From contig CAYFLK010000006.1 in NCBI GenBank assembly GCA_964344035.1, positions 35,125 through 99,124 on the forward strand: 64,000 bases of DNA, read 5' to 3'. Both the position numbers and the translations under genes were made by a program. A model generated the notes under the pieces. It made no database searches. It saw only the letters and a list, made by a program, of their open reading frames with translations, and was not told where the DNA came from. Shown piece after piece: positions 33,284 through 42,611 of the stretch (position 1 is the first letter of the stretch; each line of letters begins with the position of its first letter). The DNA is from UBA1014 sp964344035 (lineage in GTDB: Bacteria; SAR324; NAC60-12).

Positions 33284-34805
33284 GATTGAGCACCCGTTTG
33301 ACCCTGCGTTTTTCGACTCCCTGGTTTTTCACCGATCCCGCGCCAAGCACGGTGCTTTGGTAACGAGAACCCCGTTTTTCAAATTCCACCACGTCTGATT
33401 TTCGCACGAGATAGCCGGTGACGCGGATGAAATCATTGCTCGTCAGGTTGAAAGTAAAATCACGCATACCGAGGGTGAATGCTCCACGGAGGATGTCAAG
33501 TACGGCCTCCGGGTTGCGCTTCACCGTGTCGTCGAAGTGGAAAATATCACTGATTCCCGCATCAAAAAGGCGGTGATGCGGGGCCACCGCCAGCAGATGT
33601 TCATGCAGTTCCGGTTCAGTGCCGATCGGAACACGGGTTCCGGCGGTGACGTTTATGTCGAGGTCGATCCCGGACTGCGAATGCAGAAACGCGTGGTTCC
33701 CGTTTCCCGCGCAGTAGGGCAGTTCTGCGGATTGAAGCAGTTCCTTGACGCGTTCCGTGATGCGGTATGAAAGCCGGTTTGCTTCCTCGTCATGGCCGTA
33801 TCTGCCGGGCCTGCCCCGCGAGGCCATCAGTTCCTCGACCGCTTCCGCCAGTCCGTAAATGCCGAACATCGCGGAAAACCGGGAGAGGTGCAGCAGACCC
33901 TCCTGGACGAGAAAACTGTGTTCGAAAAAACGTGAACCTTCCACCAGGCAAAGGATCCTCGCTTCCATTAGCTCCAGCGTCAGGCGGACGTACAGCGGCA
34001 GAGTTTCCGTCAGGAAGGCATCGAAATCACCGCTGTGTGAAAGCGCCGTTTCCTTCAGGTTCAGCCGGGAAAGCGTGTAGGAGCCGCCTCCGATTTTCAG
34101 CGAGTTATAACAGCTGACAACGCCATATTCCCGGCCCAGGTCCGCGACCATCATCGGGTGATTGACAAAATGCGGTTTACCCACCGCAAACACGGTATGG
34201 ATGCCGTCCAGGATTAACTCATTGGGAGTGATTTCCGGATCGACTTTGAGGGTGATGTTTGGCGCCACCTGCCCGAGTTCTCGTTCAATCCGGAAAACAG
34301 CCCTTGCCGTGCTGCTGTCATGGGGACCGAGGTTCACGTGTACAAACGCATCCGGCAGCAGCCGGTCAATCATGATCCAGAAACGCCTGAGCGTAGTATA
34401 AAGCTGCTCATCGGACACCTGATCTAGATAGGGCGCCAGCAGCACGTCCAGGTCACCAAGGTACACGGGGAAACCCGTGATCGAAGGAGTCTGTGTGTAA
34501 AGGATGAGGAGAAAATCGAGGGCTTCCTGCAAATCTTTCGGAGGTCCCAGCTCGAGAAACGGAGAGCCCTGACGAAGAGCCTTCGCGTAGTCCGGAAGCA
34601 GATATCGTGGACGATGCGGGGCGGGACCTTCATGCATGTCGCAGATGATCCCCCGTGCCATGGCGTCTTTCAGTTCCGGGGACAGCTTGGGATAGTCAAG
34701 AAGACCCTCAGCCTGACATGCGAGCTGATGCATTCGCTGCTTGTAGCTCAAACTCGAATTGTTGACAATGCCGCGGGTTTGTTCCTTTATGGTCTGCAGT
34801 TGCAT
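33240..34805 (-). CDS. yjjI: Glycyl radical enzyme of unknown reaction (YjjI family)
   Basis: A 521-residue protein of the YjjI (DUF3029) glycyl radical family. The radical site is Gly464 in IRVTGY, and the probable thiyl cysteine is in VVSCYNSLKIGGGSYTL. The chain is shorter than pyruvate formate-lyase and is close to E. coli YjjI (about 516). Its reaction is unknown in the family. A basic C-terminal tail of about 30 residues is encoded over the start of the partner activase gene. The 320 bases upstream (34806-35125) hold no gene. Confidence 0.88.
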   Translation of the reverse strand: MQLQTIKEQTRGIVNNSSLSYKQRMHQLACQAEGLLDYPKLSPELKDAMARGIICDMHEGPAPHRPRYLLPDYAKALRQGSPFLELGPPKDLQEALDFLLILYTQTPSITGFPVYLGDLDVLLAPYLDQVSDEQLYTTLRRFWIMIDRLLPDAFVHVNLGPHDSSTARAVFRIERELGQVAPNITLKVDPEITPNELILDGIHTVFAVGKPHFVNHPMMVADLGREYGVVSCYNSLKIGGGSYTLSRLNLKETALSHSGDFDAFLTETLPLYVRLTLELMEARILCLVEGSRFFEHSFLVQEGLLHLSRFSAMFGIYGLAEAVEELMASRGRPGRYGHDEEANRLSYRITERVKELLQSAELPYCAGNGNHAFLHSQSGIDLDINVTAGTRVPIGTEPELHEHLLAVAPHHRLFDAGISDIFHFDDTVKRNPEAVLDILRGAFTLGMRDFTFNLTSNDFIRVTGYLVRKSDVVEFEKRGSRYQSTVLGAGSVKNQGVEKRRVKRVLNHERNPRVGEPHPAV

Positions 34806-35125
34806 GTTTTATCCCTGAAATATTCGGACCCTGTATAAAAGATTTACGTTTCAGTCATTCTGGTCCGCGATCACATCATTCTAAACCAACTTTCATCATG
34901 CGGCAATGCAGTATCGAGGTAAAGCTGATGCAAAACAGACGCTGTCCATTTTCAACCCTCGGATTTATTGTGAGCGACTTGCGATTTTTGCTGTTCCTCA
35001 ACACTCTAACCGGAGAATGAACATCTTCATCTACTTGTGCCAGTCTATACTGATTTCATGTGTGTCGCACGCAGACACGTCAAAAAAGACAGACAGCACC
35101 AATCACTTTCAACATTAACATTATA

Positions 35126-36376
35126 ATGCATCAAAACGTTGTAACCGCTCCGGAACAAGCCGCATCCGGCCTGATGAAAATCGAATGGGTAAAACGTAAC
35201 ATGCCGATCCTCCGTCAGCTGGAAAAAGAGTTCTGCGAAGAACAGCCGTTCGCGGGCAAACGGGCGCTGGTTTGTGTTCACCTCGAGGCCAAAACCGCCT
35301 TCCTGGCGCTGACGCTCAGGTCTGGAGGTGCGACGGTCGCTGTCACCGGCAGCAACCCTGAATCGACCAAGGATGATGTGGTCGCAGCCCTTGCGCAAGA
35401 AGGGCTGCACGTCTACGCCCGCCGCGGCGCATCCGCGGAGGAAATGCGCCGGTACATGGGGCTGGCCCTGGACATCGAACCGAACGTGGTGATAGACGAC
35501 GGCGGAGACATCGCCGAACTGCTGCATGAAACGCGCCCCGAACTGCTACCGGAAGTTTATGGAGTGTGCGAGGAAACCACCTCCGGAGTGCTGCGCGCCA
35601 GGGCCCGGGCGGATGCGGGACTGCTCGCGTTCCCGGTAATGCTGGTCAACGAGGCGCGTTGCAAGTACCTCTTCGACAACGTGCACGGCACCGGACAATC
35701 GGTCTGGGACGGGGTGATGCGCGCGACAAACCTCGTGCTGGCCGGAAAAACTGTTGCGATTGTCGGTTATGGCTGGTGCGGAAAAGGATGCGCGATGCGT
35801 GTGCAGGGACTGGGCGCGCGGGTGATAGTGTGCGAGGTAGATCCGGTCAAGGCCGCGGATGCGCTGATGAACGGATGCCGGGTGATGCCTCTTCACGATG
35901 CATGCGCGCAGGCGGACGTCATCCTAACCGTCACCGGAATCCGACACACTATTCGCCGGGAACATTTCCGCTTGATGAAAGACCACGTCCTGTTGGCAAA
36001 CGCAGGACATTTCTGGGACGAAATCGACATCGAATCCCTGCAAACGCTGGCAGTCGAATCATATGAAATGAGGACCAACGTTCATGGGTTCCGGATGCCC
36101 GACGGACGCTGGCTGCATCTGCTCGGAGGCGGAAACATCGTCAACATTTCCTGCGCGGACGGACACCCCGCGGAGATCATGGACACCAGTTTCGCACTCC
36201 AGGCCTTGTGTGCCAGGCACATCGTACAAAACGCCGGAAAACTGGAAAACACGGTATACCCTGTCCCGGCGGAAATCGATGAACGCGTCGCCCACCTAAA
36301 GCTAGAAGCCGCGGGCGTTTCCATCGACTCCCTGACTGAGGACCAGCTGCAGTACCGCTCTGGCTGGCAGACATGA
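35126..36376 (+). CDS. S-adenosylhomocysteine hydrolase-like (short, archaeal/Thermotoga-type); possible S-inosylhomocysteine hydrolase
   Basis: A 416-residue protein from ATG 35126. Key family features are present: VHLEAKTAFLALTLRSGGA (substrate site), CEETTSGVLR, VNEARCKYLFDNVHGTGQS (catalytic Lys and Asp region), the NAD-binding GYGWCGKGCAM, and NAGHFWDEID. It lacks the insertion of the typical 470-residue bacterial form, and GYGWCGKG is the variant I associate with archaeal and Thermotoga enzymes. The next gene encodes an SAH/MTA deaminase-like amidohydrolase. The true substrate could therefore be deaminated SAH (S-inosylhomocysteine), as described for methanogens. Confidence 0.82.
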   Translation: MHQNVVTAPEQAASGLMKIEWVKRNMPILRQLEKEFCEEQPFAGKRALVCVHLEAKTAFLALTLRSGGATVAVTGSNPESTKDDVVAALAQEGLHVYARRGASAEEMRRYMGLALDIEPNVVIDDGGDIAELLHETRPELLPEVYGVCEETTSGVLRARARADAGLLAFPVMLVNEARCKYLFDNVHGTGQSVWDGVMRATNLVLAGKTVAIVGYGWCGKGCAMRVQGLGARVIVCEVDPVKAADALMNGCRVMPLHDACAQADVILTVTGIRHTIRREHFRLMKDHVLLANAGHFWDEIDIESLQTLAVESYEMRTNVHGFRMPDGRWLHLLGGGNIVNISCADGHPAEIMDTSFALQALCARHIVQNAGKLENTVYPVPAEIDERVAHLKLEAAGVSIDSLTEDQLQYRSGWQT

Positions 36377-36388
36377 ATATCCCCAATT

Positions 36389-36414
36389 GTCGGGTTACAC
36401 TACGCTAACCCGAC
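36389..36414. repeat. REP-like hairpin
   Basis: A perfect 9-bp stem, GTCGGGTTA / TAACCCGAC, around CACTACGC, between the SAH hydrolase-like gene and the deaminase gene. It is the kind of intergenic repeat widely dispersed in proteobacteria. It may act as a weak attenuator or stabilise the upstream mRNA. Confidence 0.6.
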
Positions 36415-36468
36415 CTACGATTCAACATTTGCGGTCAACGCGTAGCGCGAGAACGATTATAACTCCCA

Positions 36469-37782
36469 ATGAACCTGCTGATTAAGAATGCGACCATCAT
36501 CACCGTCAACGCGCGGGACGAAATTTTGGTCGGATCTGATCTTGCCGTATGCGGAAAGCGGATTGTCGGGGTGGGTAAGGCGCCGGATGATTTTCAGGCG
36601 GACCGTGTTATTGACGGGCGCGGACGCTTGGTCATGCCGGGGCTGATAAACGCGCATACGCATTTGGCGATGACGCTGATGCGAAACTACGCGGACGACC
36701 TGCCTTTCTGGTCATGGCTGATGGAAAAGGTGAAACCCCTGGAAGACCACCTCAGCGCAGAGGACGTCCACCACGGGGCAAAACTGGGGATTGCGGAAAT
36801 GGTCCGCGGCGGGACTACCTGTTTTCATGACATGTACTTCTTCATGGACGAGGTCGCGTGCGCGGTTTCCGAATCCGGCATCCGTGCCTGCCTGAGCGGG
36901 GCGCTGTTCGATGTGTCCGGGACTGGCGAGAGGCTTCTTGGCGATGCGTGTCAACTGCACAGGGAATGGCACGGAAGTGCTGATGGAAGAATCAGCGTGC
37001 GCCTTGGACCGCATTCCCCGTACCTCTGCAGTCCGGAATACCTGCGCGAAATCAGAGAGGAGGCGCTGCGTCTGGAATGCGGACTTCACATGCATGTTTC
37101 CGAAAGCCGCAAGGAAGTCGTGGACAGCATCGAACAGCACGGGAAGAGCCCCGTCCGGCATCTTGCCGAACTGGAGATGTTCGACTGCCCGACCCTCGCC
37201 GCGCATGCGCTGCATGTGGACACGGAAGACCTTGCCCTGCTTTCCCGAAACAGTGTGCATGTTTCGCATAATCCCACGAGCAACCTCAAACTTGCCAACG
37301 GGTTTGCCCCGGTGACGAAAATGATGGAAGCCGGGATCAACGTCGCCCTCGGCACTGACAGCGCAGCGAGCAACAACAACCTCAACCTGTTCGAGGAAAT
37401 GCACCTCGCGGCGCTGCTCGCTAAGGCTGTCGATGAAGACGCGAGCGCCCTGCCCGCTGAGCAGGCGTTACGGATGGCGACCATCAACGGCGCACGCGCG
37501 CTTGGACTGTACGAGGAAATCGGGTCGCTTGAAGTCGGCAAGAAGGCCGACCTGATCATGCTTGACACGCGAAAACCCCACCTTGTTCCGCTACACAATC
37601 CGCTTGCTTTGATTGTGTACTCGGCTCAGGCAGCTGATGTGGAAACGGTAATCATCGATGGACGGACGGTCATGGAAAACCGGGAACTGCTCACGCTTGA
37701 CGAAACCGGCCTGCTTGGTGAAACATCAAGGCAAGCCGTGGATTTCGTGCGGCGGTCACGAAAACGAGACGGTCTTCGCTGA
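36469..37782 (+). CDS. mtaD: 5'-methylthioadenosine/S-adenosylhomocysteine deaminase-type amidohydrolase
   Basis: A 437-residue member of the Atz/Trz amidohydrolase family. Metal-site motifs: HTH in INAHTHLAM, the HMHVSES strand, AAHALHVD and the GTDSAASNNNLNLFEEMH loop with the catalytic Asp. Length and motifs match MtaD/DadD enzymes that deaminate SAH, MTA or 5'-deoxyadenosine to their inosyl forms. It sits 92 bases after the SAH hydrolase-like gene and 144 bases before the BMP importer genes. This suggests coordinated SAM by-product and nucleoside recycling. Guanine or chlorohydrolase activity cannot be excluded. Confidence 0.83.
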   Translation: MNLLIKNATIITVNARDEILVGSDLAVCGKRIVGVGKAPDDFQADRVIDGRGRLVMPGLINAHTHLAMTLMRNYADDLPFWSWLMEKVKPLEDHLSAEDVHHGAKLGIAEMVRGGTTCFHDMYFFMDEVACAVSESGIRACLSGALFDVSGTGERLLGDACQLHREWHGSADGRISVRLGPHSPYLCSPEYLREIREEALRLECGLHMHVSESRKEVVDSIEQHGKSPVRHLAELEMFDCPTLAAHALHVDTEDLALLSRNSVHVSHNPTSNLKLANGFAPVTKMMEAGINVALGTDSAASNNNLNLFEEMHLAALLAKAVDEDASALPAEQALRMATINGARALGLYEEIGSLEVGKKADLIMLDTRKPHLVPLHNPLALIVYSAQAADVETVIIDGRTVMENRELLTLDETGLLGETSRQAVDFVRRSRKRDGLR

Positions 37783-37926
37783 ACTCAACCCGCTTGACTG
37801 TTCCAGGCCGTATCCCTTAGCATCACTGTTCCCTGGACCAGTTTTCATAACCATGCATGGTGCTTCCAGACCACGGGTATTTGGAGCTGGACCTGGATTG
37901 AATCAACTCTTATACGGAGAAATATC

Positions 37927-38955
37927 ATGTATTTCATTAAAATATCGCGCTTTGTTGTCACGGCTTTGCTGGCTCTTCCCCTGCTTCTGTGCACTGCCTC
38001 GGCAGTACCGCTGAAGGTTGGCCTGGTGGCGGATTACGCGGGATTGAATGACCGCAGTTTCAACCAGATAACTTACGAAGGCCTGGTGCAGGCGGAAAAG
38101 GAACTGAGCATCAAGGGCACCGCGGTGGTGGCAAAAAACAACACGGATTACCTGCCAAACATGGTGCGCTTCGCACGCGGCGGCTATGACCTGGTGATCG
38201 GGGTCGGATTTTTCATGACTGATGCGATCAAGGAAGCTGCGCAGCAGTATCCGGAAACCAAGTTTCTCCTCATCGATATGCCTATTGACGGGATCCCGAA
38301 CCTGAGCACCGCCATCTTTGCCTCGCAGGAAATTGCGTTTCTGGCCGGGGCTTTGTCCGCGCTGGTTGACCAGGACAAGAGCATCGACCTGCCTATACGT
38401 CACAACGGGGTCCTCAGCATCGTCGCCGGCGCGCAGATTCCACCGGTGGATATCTATATGGCCGGGTATTTTCAGGGCGCGAAGCACATCAACCCTGAGA
38501 TCAAGGTTCTGTACGGGTACACCGGCACTTTTGGCGACCCTGCGGCAGGCAAGCAGTTTGCGCTTTCACAGCACAGCAAGGGTTCCGACATCGTCTATCA
38601 GCTCGCGGGAGGAACTGGTCTGGGCGTTATCCAGGCCTCGAAAGAAAGTAATTTTCTCTCTATCGGCGCGGATTCCGACCAGGCATACCTTGCACCGCAA
38701 AACGTGCTGACAAGCACCAGCAAACTCTGCAATGTCGCGGTGTATTCCACCATTGAACGCATGCTGAAAAACGATTTTCCTTCCGGGGTCGTGCTTTACG
38801 ACCTGAAAAGCGGAGGGGTCGATATCAGCCCGGTCCACAAAGCGGTGCCGGGCTACATTGTTGACCGCGTAGAGCAGATCAAGTCCGAGATCATTTCCGG
38901 GAAGATTCAGGTCGGCATTGAAATCCCTGCCTGGGCGAAGCAGCAGAACCAGTGA
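37927..38955 (+). CDS. BMP-family ABC transporter substrate-binding protein
   Basis: A 342-residue exported protein. The signal peptide (FVVTALLALPLLLCTASA) ends near residue 27. The mature part has VADYAGLNDRSFNQITYEGLV, the typical BMP/PnrA N-terminal pattern, and VIGVGFFMTDAIKEAA. GYFQGAKHINPEIKVLYGYTG and GADSDQAYLAP, near the ligand pocket, are also present. It probably binds purine nucleosides. Its stop overlaps the GTG start of the ATPase gene (GTGA). Confidence 0.87.
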   Translation: MYFIKISRFVVTALLALPLLLCTASAVPLKVGLVADYAGLNDRSFNQITYEGLVQAEKELSIKGTAVVAKNNTDYLPNMVRFARGGYDLVIGVGFFMTDAIKEAAQQYPETKFLLIDMPIDGIPNLSTAIFASQEIAFLAGALSALVDQDKSIDLPIRHNGVLSIVAGAQIPPVDIYMAGYFQGAKHINPEIKVLYGYTGTFGDPAAGKQFALSQHSKGSDIVYQLAGGTGLGVIQASKESNFLSIGADSDQAYLAPQNVLTSTSKLCNVAVYSTIERMLKNDFPSGVVLYDLKSGGVDISPVHKAVPGYIVDRVEQIKSEIISGKIQVGIEIPAWAKQQNQ

Positions 38956-40463
38956 ACCTCCCCCGACCGGTCCTGGAAACTTCAGGACTGGTGAAGTCAT
39001 TCCAGGGGGTACGTGCTCTGGATGGTGTGGATTTCGATCTCCTTCCTCGCGAAGTGCATGCCGTTCTTGGAGAAAACGGCGCGGGGAAATCCACGCTGAT
39101 GAACCTGCTTTACGGGTTGCTGCGCCCCGATACAGGTAAAATGACACTGTGGGGCAGGCCCTACCACCCATCATCACCCCGGGAAGCCAGCGTTCTCGGG
39201 GTGGGGATGGTGCACCAGCATTTCATGCTGATCCCGGACCTTAGCGTCGCTGAGAATATCTCCCTCGGAGTTGAATCCGGGAACGCCCTCATACTTGACC
39301 TGAAAACCACCGCTCGGCACATCCGCGAACTTTCCGAAAAATACGGGCTTCCGGTCGATCCATGGGCCAGGGTGGCGGACCTTGGGGTCGGAATGAGGCA
39401 GCGGGTGGAAATCATCAAGGCGTTTTACCGGCACGCAAAACTGCTGATCCTCGATGAACCGACGGCCCTGCTCACTCCACAGGAAAGCCGCGAACTGTTC
39501 AAGGGTTTGCAGTCCTTCGTGGAACAGGGAATGCCGGTGGTGTTGATCAGCCACAAACTGGAGGAAGTACGCGAAATCGCAGAACGCATCACCGTCTTGC
39601 GACAGGGTTGTAAAATCGGCACGGTAAGTGCGGAAGATACCACCCCGAGGGAACTGGTGCGCATGATGGTCGGGCGGGAAATCTCGACCCGGCTGAAACG
39701 CGAAACAGAAGCGGGCAACGGTGAAATCCTGAAAGTTGAAGGACTTTCGCTGACAGGATTGCAGCCCCTGAGTTTCTCTCTAAAGCGGGGGGAAATCCTG
39801 GCCATTGCCGGAGTGGAGGGTAACGGACAGGAACCGCTTGTCAACGGACTCACCGGAAGCATGCCCGCCCGGGGAAAGGTGTCCCTGGACGGGAAGCCGA
39901 TAGAAGGGGCATCCGTCCGCCGACGTCGAGAATCAGGTTTGAACTGGGTGCCGAGCGACCGTCAGCAAGAAGGACTGGTGCTTTCCATGTCCGTTGCTGA
40001 AAACCTTGCATTGAGGGAATATTACCAACCGCCGTTTTCCTACCGGGGATGGCTGAATTTGAAATCGATTGCAAGGATGGCCTTGAACGCGGTGCGCAGT
40101 TTCGACGTCCGTCCTCCGCTAGTGGGGGTACCTGTGCACTCTCTGTCCGGAGGCAACCAGCAGAAAGTTGTGGCCGCCCGCGAACTGCTGGCTAATCCGA
40201 AAGTGCTGCTGGCAAGTCAGCCCACAAGGGGTCTGGATATCGGCGCTGAGGAATTTGTACACCGGCAGCTGCTGCGGCTGCGTCATCAGGGATGCGGCAT
40301 TCTGCTCGTTTCTTCTGATCTGGATGAGATCCTGGAACTGTCAGACCGCATCGCGATTCTCCACCGAGGGAAATTAATGGGAGTTGTAGAGCGAAAAAAT
40401 GCCGTGCGGGAAGAAATCGGGATGCTGATGATGGGCAGAAAACCTGAAAACCGGGGTTCATGA
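38952..40463 (+). CDS. Nucleoside-type ABC transporter ATP-binding protein, two ABC domains
   Basis: A 503-residue protein with tandem ATPase domains. The first has Walker A GENGAGKST, a diverged signature (LGVGMRQRVEIIKA) and Walker B LLILDEPTALLTP. The second has a degenerate P-loop region (AGVEGNGQEPLV), a good signature (SGGNQQKVV) and a substituted Walker B (LLASQPTRGLD), as usual for YufO-like importer ATPases. It starts at GTG 38952, overlapping the BMP stop, and overlaps the permease start by ATGA. It is the only such ATPase in the window and could also serve the cassette at 12.6-16 kb. Confidence 0.9.
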   Translation: MNLPRPVLETSGLVKSFQGVRALDGVDFDLLPREVHAVLGENGAGKSTLMNLLYGLLRPDTGKMTLWGRPYHPSSPREASVLGVGMVHQHFMLIPDLSVAENISLGVESGNALILDLKTTARHIRELSEKYGLPVDPWARVADLGVGMRQRVEIIKAFYRHAKLLILDEPTALLTPQESRELFKGLQSFVEQGMPVVLISHKLEEVREIAERITVLRQGCKIGTVSAEDTTPRELVRMMVGREISTRLKRETEAGNGEILKVEGLSLTGLQPLSFSLKRGEILAIAGVEGNGQEPLVNGLTGSMPARGKVSLDGKPIEGASVRRRRESGLNWVPSDRQQEGLVLSMSVAENLALREYYQPPFSYRGWLNLKSIARMALNAVRSFDVRPPLVGVPVHSLSGGNQQKVVAARELLANPKVLLASQPTRGLDIGAEEFVHRQLLRLRHQGCGILLVSSDLDEILELSDRIAILHRGKLMGVVERKNAVREEIGMLMMGRKPENRGS

Positions 40464-41488
40464 AACTAGCACGGGAACTGGCATGGGCCGCCGCGGCCAT
40501 CCTGCTGGCGTTCCTAATCGGCGGCATCCTGACGGCATTTTTCGGACATGACCCGGTTGAAGCATATCGTATGCTGCTGCTTGGGGCATTCGGAACCGGG
40601 TTTGACGTCGCCACAACTTTTGCCGCGGCGCTCCCGCTGGTGTTTACCGGACTGTCCGTTGCCGTGGCCTTTCAATGCGGTCTTTTCAATATCGGCGCCT
40701 CAGGGCAGTTCTGGCTGGGCGGAATCGCCGCGGCGTGGATCGGCTACTCGGTCCAGCTGCCGGCGTTTCTCCACTGCCTGCTCGCACTGTCCGGAGCCGC
40801 CGCCGCGGGCGCGCTGTGGGCGCTGGCGATCCCGGGATTGACTAAAGCCTACCGTGGGGCGAACGAAGTGATCACCACTTTGATGATGACCTACATCGCC
40901 GTTGAACTGGGGCATTTTCTGCTGGAAAAAGGTCCGATGCAGGGACCGGGATTTTCCCCGGAATCTCCGAAAATCCTTGCATCCGCGGTCCTGCCGAAGC
41001 TGGCGCCGGGGACCCAGCTTTCATGGGGAGTATGGTTCGCGCCACTGGCGGCGATTCTGGTCTGGTTGCTGCTATACCGGACTACGCTCGGATTCACGCT
41101 GCGGATGACGGGCGCCAATCTTTCAGCAGCCCGCTACGCGGGAGCAAATCCCGCACTGGCGATTATCGCCGCTCTCGGGATCAGCGGGGCGGTCAGCGGG
41201 TTTGCCGGAGGCATGCAGATTCTCGGAGTGGACCACCGGCTATACGACAGTTTTGACCTCGGTTATGGTTTTACCGGGATCGTCGTCGCCCTTCTCGGCA
41301 GGAACCACCCATTCGGGGTGTTACCCGCCGCGCTGCTTTTCGGCGCCCTCGACAACGGCGCTAACTCCATGCAGATTTTCGCCGAAGTCCCCGCGAATCT
41401 GGCTGATGTGATCAAAGGAATCATCATCATCTTCATTGCTGCGGAAGGTCTGTCGCGTTATTTTCGGGTTCCCGGTTTTAGGGATTGA
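40460..41488 (+). CDS. ABC transporter permease (YufP/NupP-like)
   Basis: A 342-residue polytopic permease with the diagnostic FNIGASGQFWLGG (about residues 74-86) and TKAYRGANEVITTLMMTYIA. LGRNHPFGVLPAALLFGALDNGA, conserved in first permeases of BMP-type importers, is also present. The ATG overlaps the ATPase stop (ATGA). The expected second permease gene is absent: the next 244 bases hold no gene and then a MotA-like gene begins. Confidence 0.88.
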   Translation: MKLARELAWAAAAILLAFLIGGILTAFFGHDPVEAYRMLLLGAFGTGFDVATTFAAALPLVFTGLSVAVAFQCGLFNIGASGQFWLGGIAAAWIGYSVQLPAFLHCLLALSGAAAAGALWALAIPGLTKAYRGANEVITTLMMTYIAVELGHFLLEKGPMQGPGFSPESPKILASAVLPKLAPGTQLSWGVWFAPLAAILVWLLLYRTTLGFTLRMTGANLSAARYAGANPALAIIAALGISGAVSGFAGGMQILGVDHRLYDSFDLGYGFTGIVVALLGRNHPFGVLPAALLFGALDNGANSMQIFAEVPANLADVIKGIIIIFIAAEGLSRYFRVPGFRD

Positions 41489-41509
41489 CCGGCGGCGGAT
41501 GAAGGGGCG

Positions 41510-41575
41510 AACACCTGTCTGCGTCGCGAAAGCCTGCCGCGTGCCACGCACAGGCAGGCGGCAGGCAGGCACAAG
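41510..41575. repeat. GC-rich palindromic repeat cluster
   Basis: Directly after the permease gene, GCCTGCCGC and GCGGCAGGC-type arms with GCAGGCAGGCAC form an imperfect inverted repeat of about 55 bp. It resembles dispersed intergenic palindromes and might act as a terminator or mRNA stabiliser. The rest of 41489-41732 contains only the short lead to the MotA-like gene. Confidence 0.4.
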
Positions 41576-41732
41576 TCTGCTCCTCCGGGCTTTTCAATAT
41601 TTCCTTAACGGCCTTTCCGGAATCATGATATATTCGTTTGATGCCCATGCCTTGAACACTTTGCGGCTTGAATAGTAAAAAAACCAAAAAACATCTGCGA
41701 AAAGTACAAAAAAACCTGACAGGGATGAAGGA

Positions 41733-42602
41733 ATGACCAGGAACAACACGGACAAGATGGGGACCATCATCGGGCTTATTTCGGGGGCCGTCTTCATCCT
41801 TTTCGGTATCCTTTGGCCGATTGAATACTCCAACCTGGCGCTGATCCTTGGAGACGGGTATGAATCGGACAACCCACAACTGCAGATGATGTTGAAAGTC
41901 GCCCGCTTCTTTGACGTCAAATCCGTGTTTATCGTCATCGGGGGGACGTTTTCGGCAACCTTCATCGCCTTTCCCTACAAAAAAACCCTGCGCAGTTTCC
42001 GCAGCATGGGCAAGGTCCTCTCCGCGGATCATTCCGAAATCGAGGCGGAAGACGTCTATGAACAGGCGCGAACGATAGGTGAAAAGCGTTTTCATGGCCG
42101 GCGTTTGACCAATGAGGACCTGAACAGCCTCACCAACCCCTTCATGCGCCGCTGGATTGAAGGGCTGATCGTGCGGGAACAGGTCCCGGAAGAAATGCTC
42201 AATGAAATCATCCGCTCGGAAATCGAGATGTATGAACACCGCGCGGATGAAGAGATTGAAATAATAGAGTTCATGAGCACAGCCGCCCCGGCGTTCGGGA
42301 TGATGGGGACAATCGTCGGGCTGGTGCTGATGCTGGCGGAAACAGGCAGCATCCGCGCCGTGATGCAGTCAATGTCGATTGCGATGCTCACCACGCTGTA
42401 TGGAGTGATAATCGCTAATTTGATCCTGCAGCCGCTGGCCTCAAAGAGAAAACAACTGAAGGAATCGAACAGGGTGCTGATGGAAATGATCCGCGAAAGC
42501 GTCCAGTGCATTGCGCGACGCGACGCGCCTTACGCGATGCTGCAGGAACTGTCACTGTTCCTGCCCGCAAAGCGGCTCGATTTCGACCAACAATACCAAT
42601 AA
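41733..42602 (+). CDS. MotA/TolQ/ExbB-family proton channel protein (MotA-like)
   Basis: A 289-residue protein with four likely membrane helices: GTIIGLISGAVFILFGILW near the N-terminus, SVFIVIGGTFSATFIAFP, then the conserved pair MSTAAPAFGMMGTIVGLVLML and MSIAMLTTLYGVIIANLIL. The last two are the MotA-type channel helices, with a large cytoplasmic loop between helices 2 and 3. It should form an ion-driven stator with the MotB-like partner 9 bases downstream. There are no flagellar genes in the window, so the role may be gliding, envelope or transport energisation. Confidence 0.87.
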   Translation: MTRNNTDKMGTIIGLISGAVFILFGILWPIEYSNLALILGDGYESDNPQLQMMLKVARFFDVKSVFIVIGGTFSATFIAFPYKKTLRSFRSMGKVLSADHSEIEAEDVYEQARTIGEKRFHGRRLTNEDLNSLTNPFMRRWIEGLIVREQVPEEMLNEIIRSEIEMYEHRADEEIEIIEFMSTAAPAFGMMGTIVGLVLMLAETGSIRAVMQSMSIAMLTTLYGVIIANLILQPLASKRKQLKESNRVLMEMIRESVQCIARRDAPYAMLQELSLFLPAKRLDFDQQYQ

Positions 42603-42611
42603 TTCCGGCTG

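Noticed and set aside
34806..35125. SAM or SAH riboswitch upstream of the SAH hydrolase-like gene
   Set aside because: I looked for conserved riboswitch core motifs and a terminator stem and saw neither.
41478..42239. 253-codon minus-strand frame
   Set aside because: Shadow of the MotA-like gene, rich in His/Asp/Arg with no recognisable domain.
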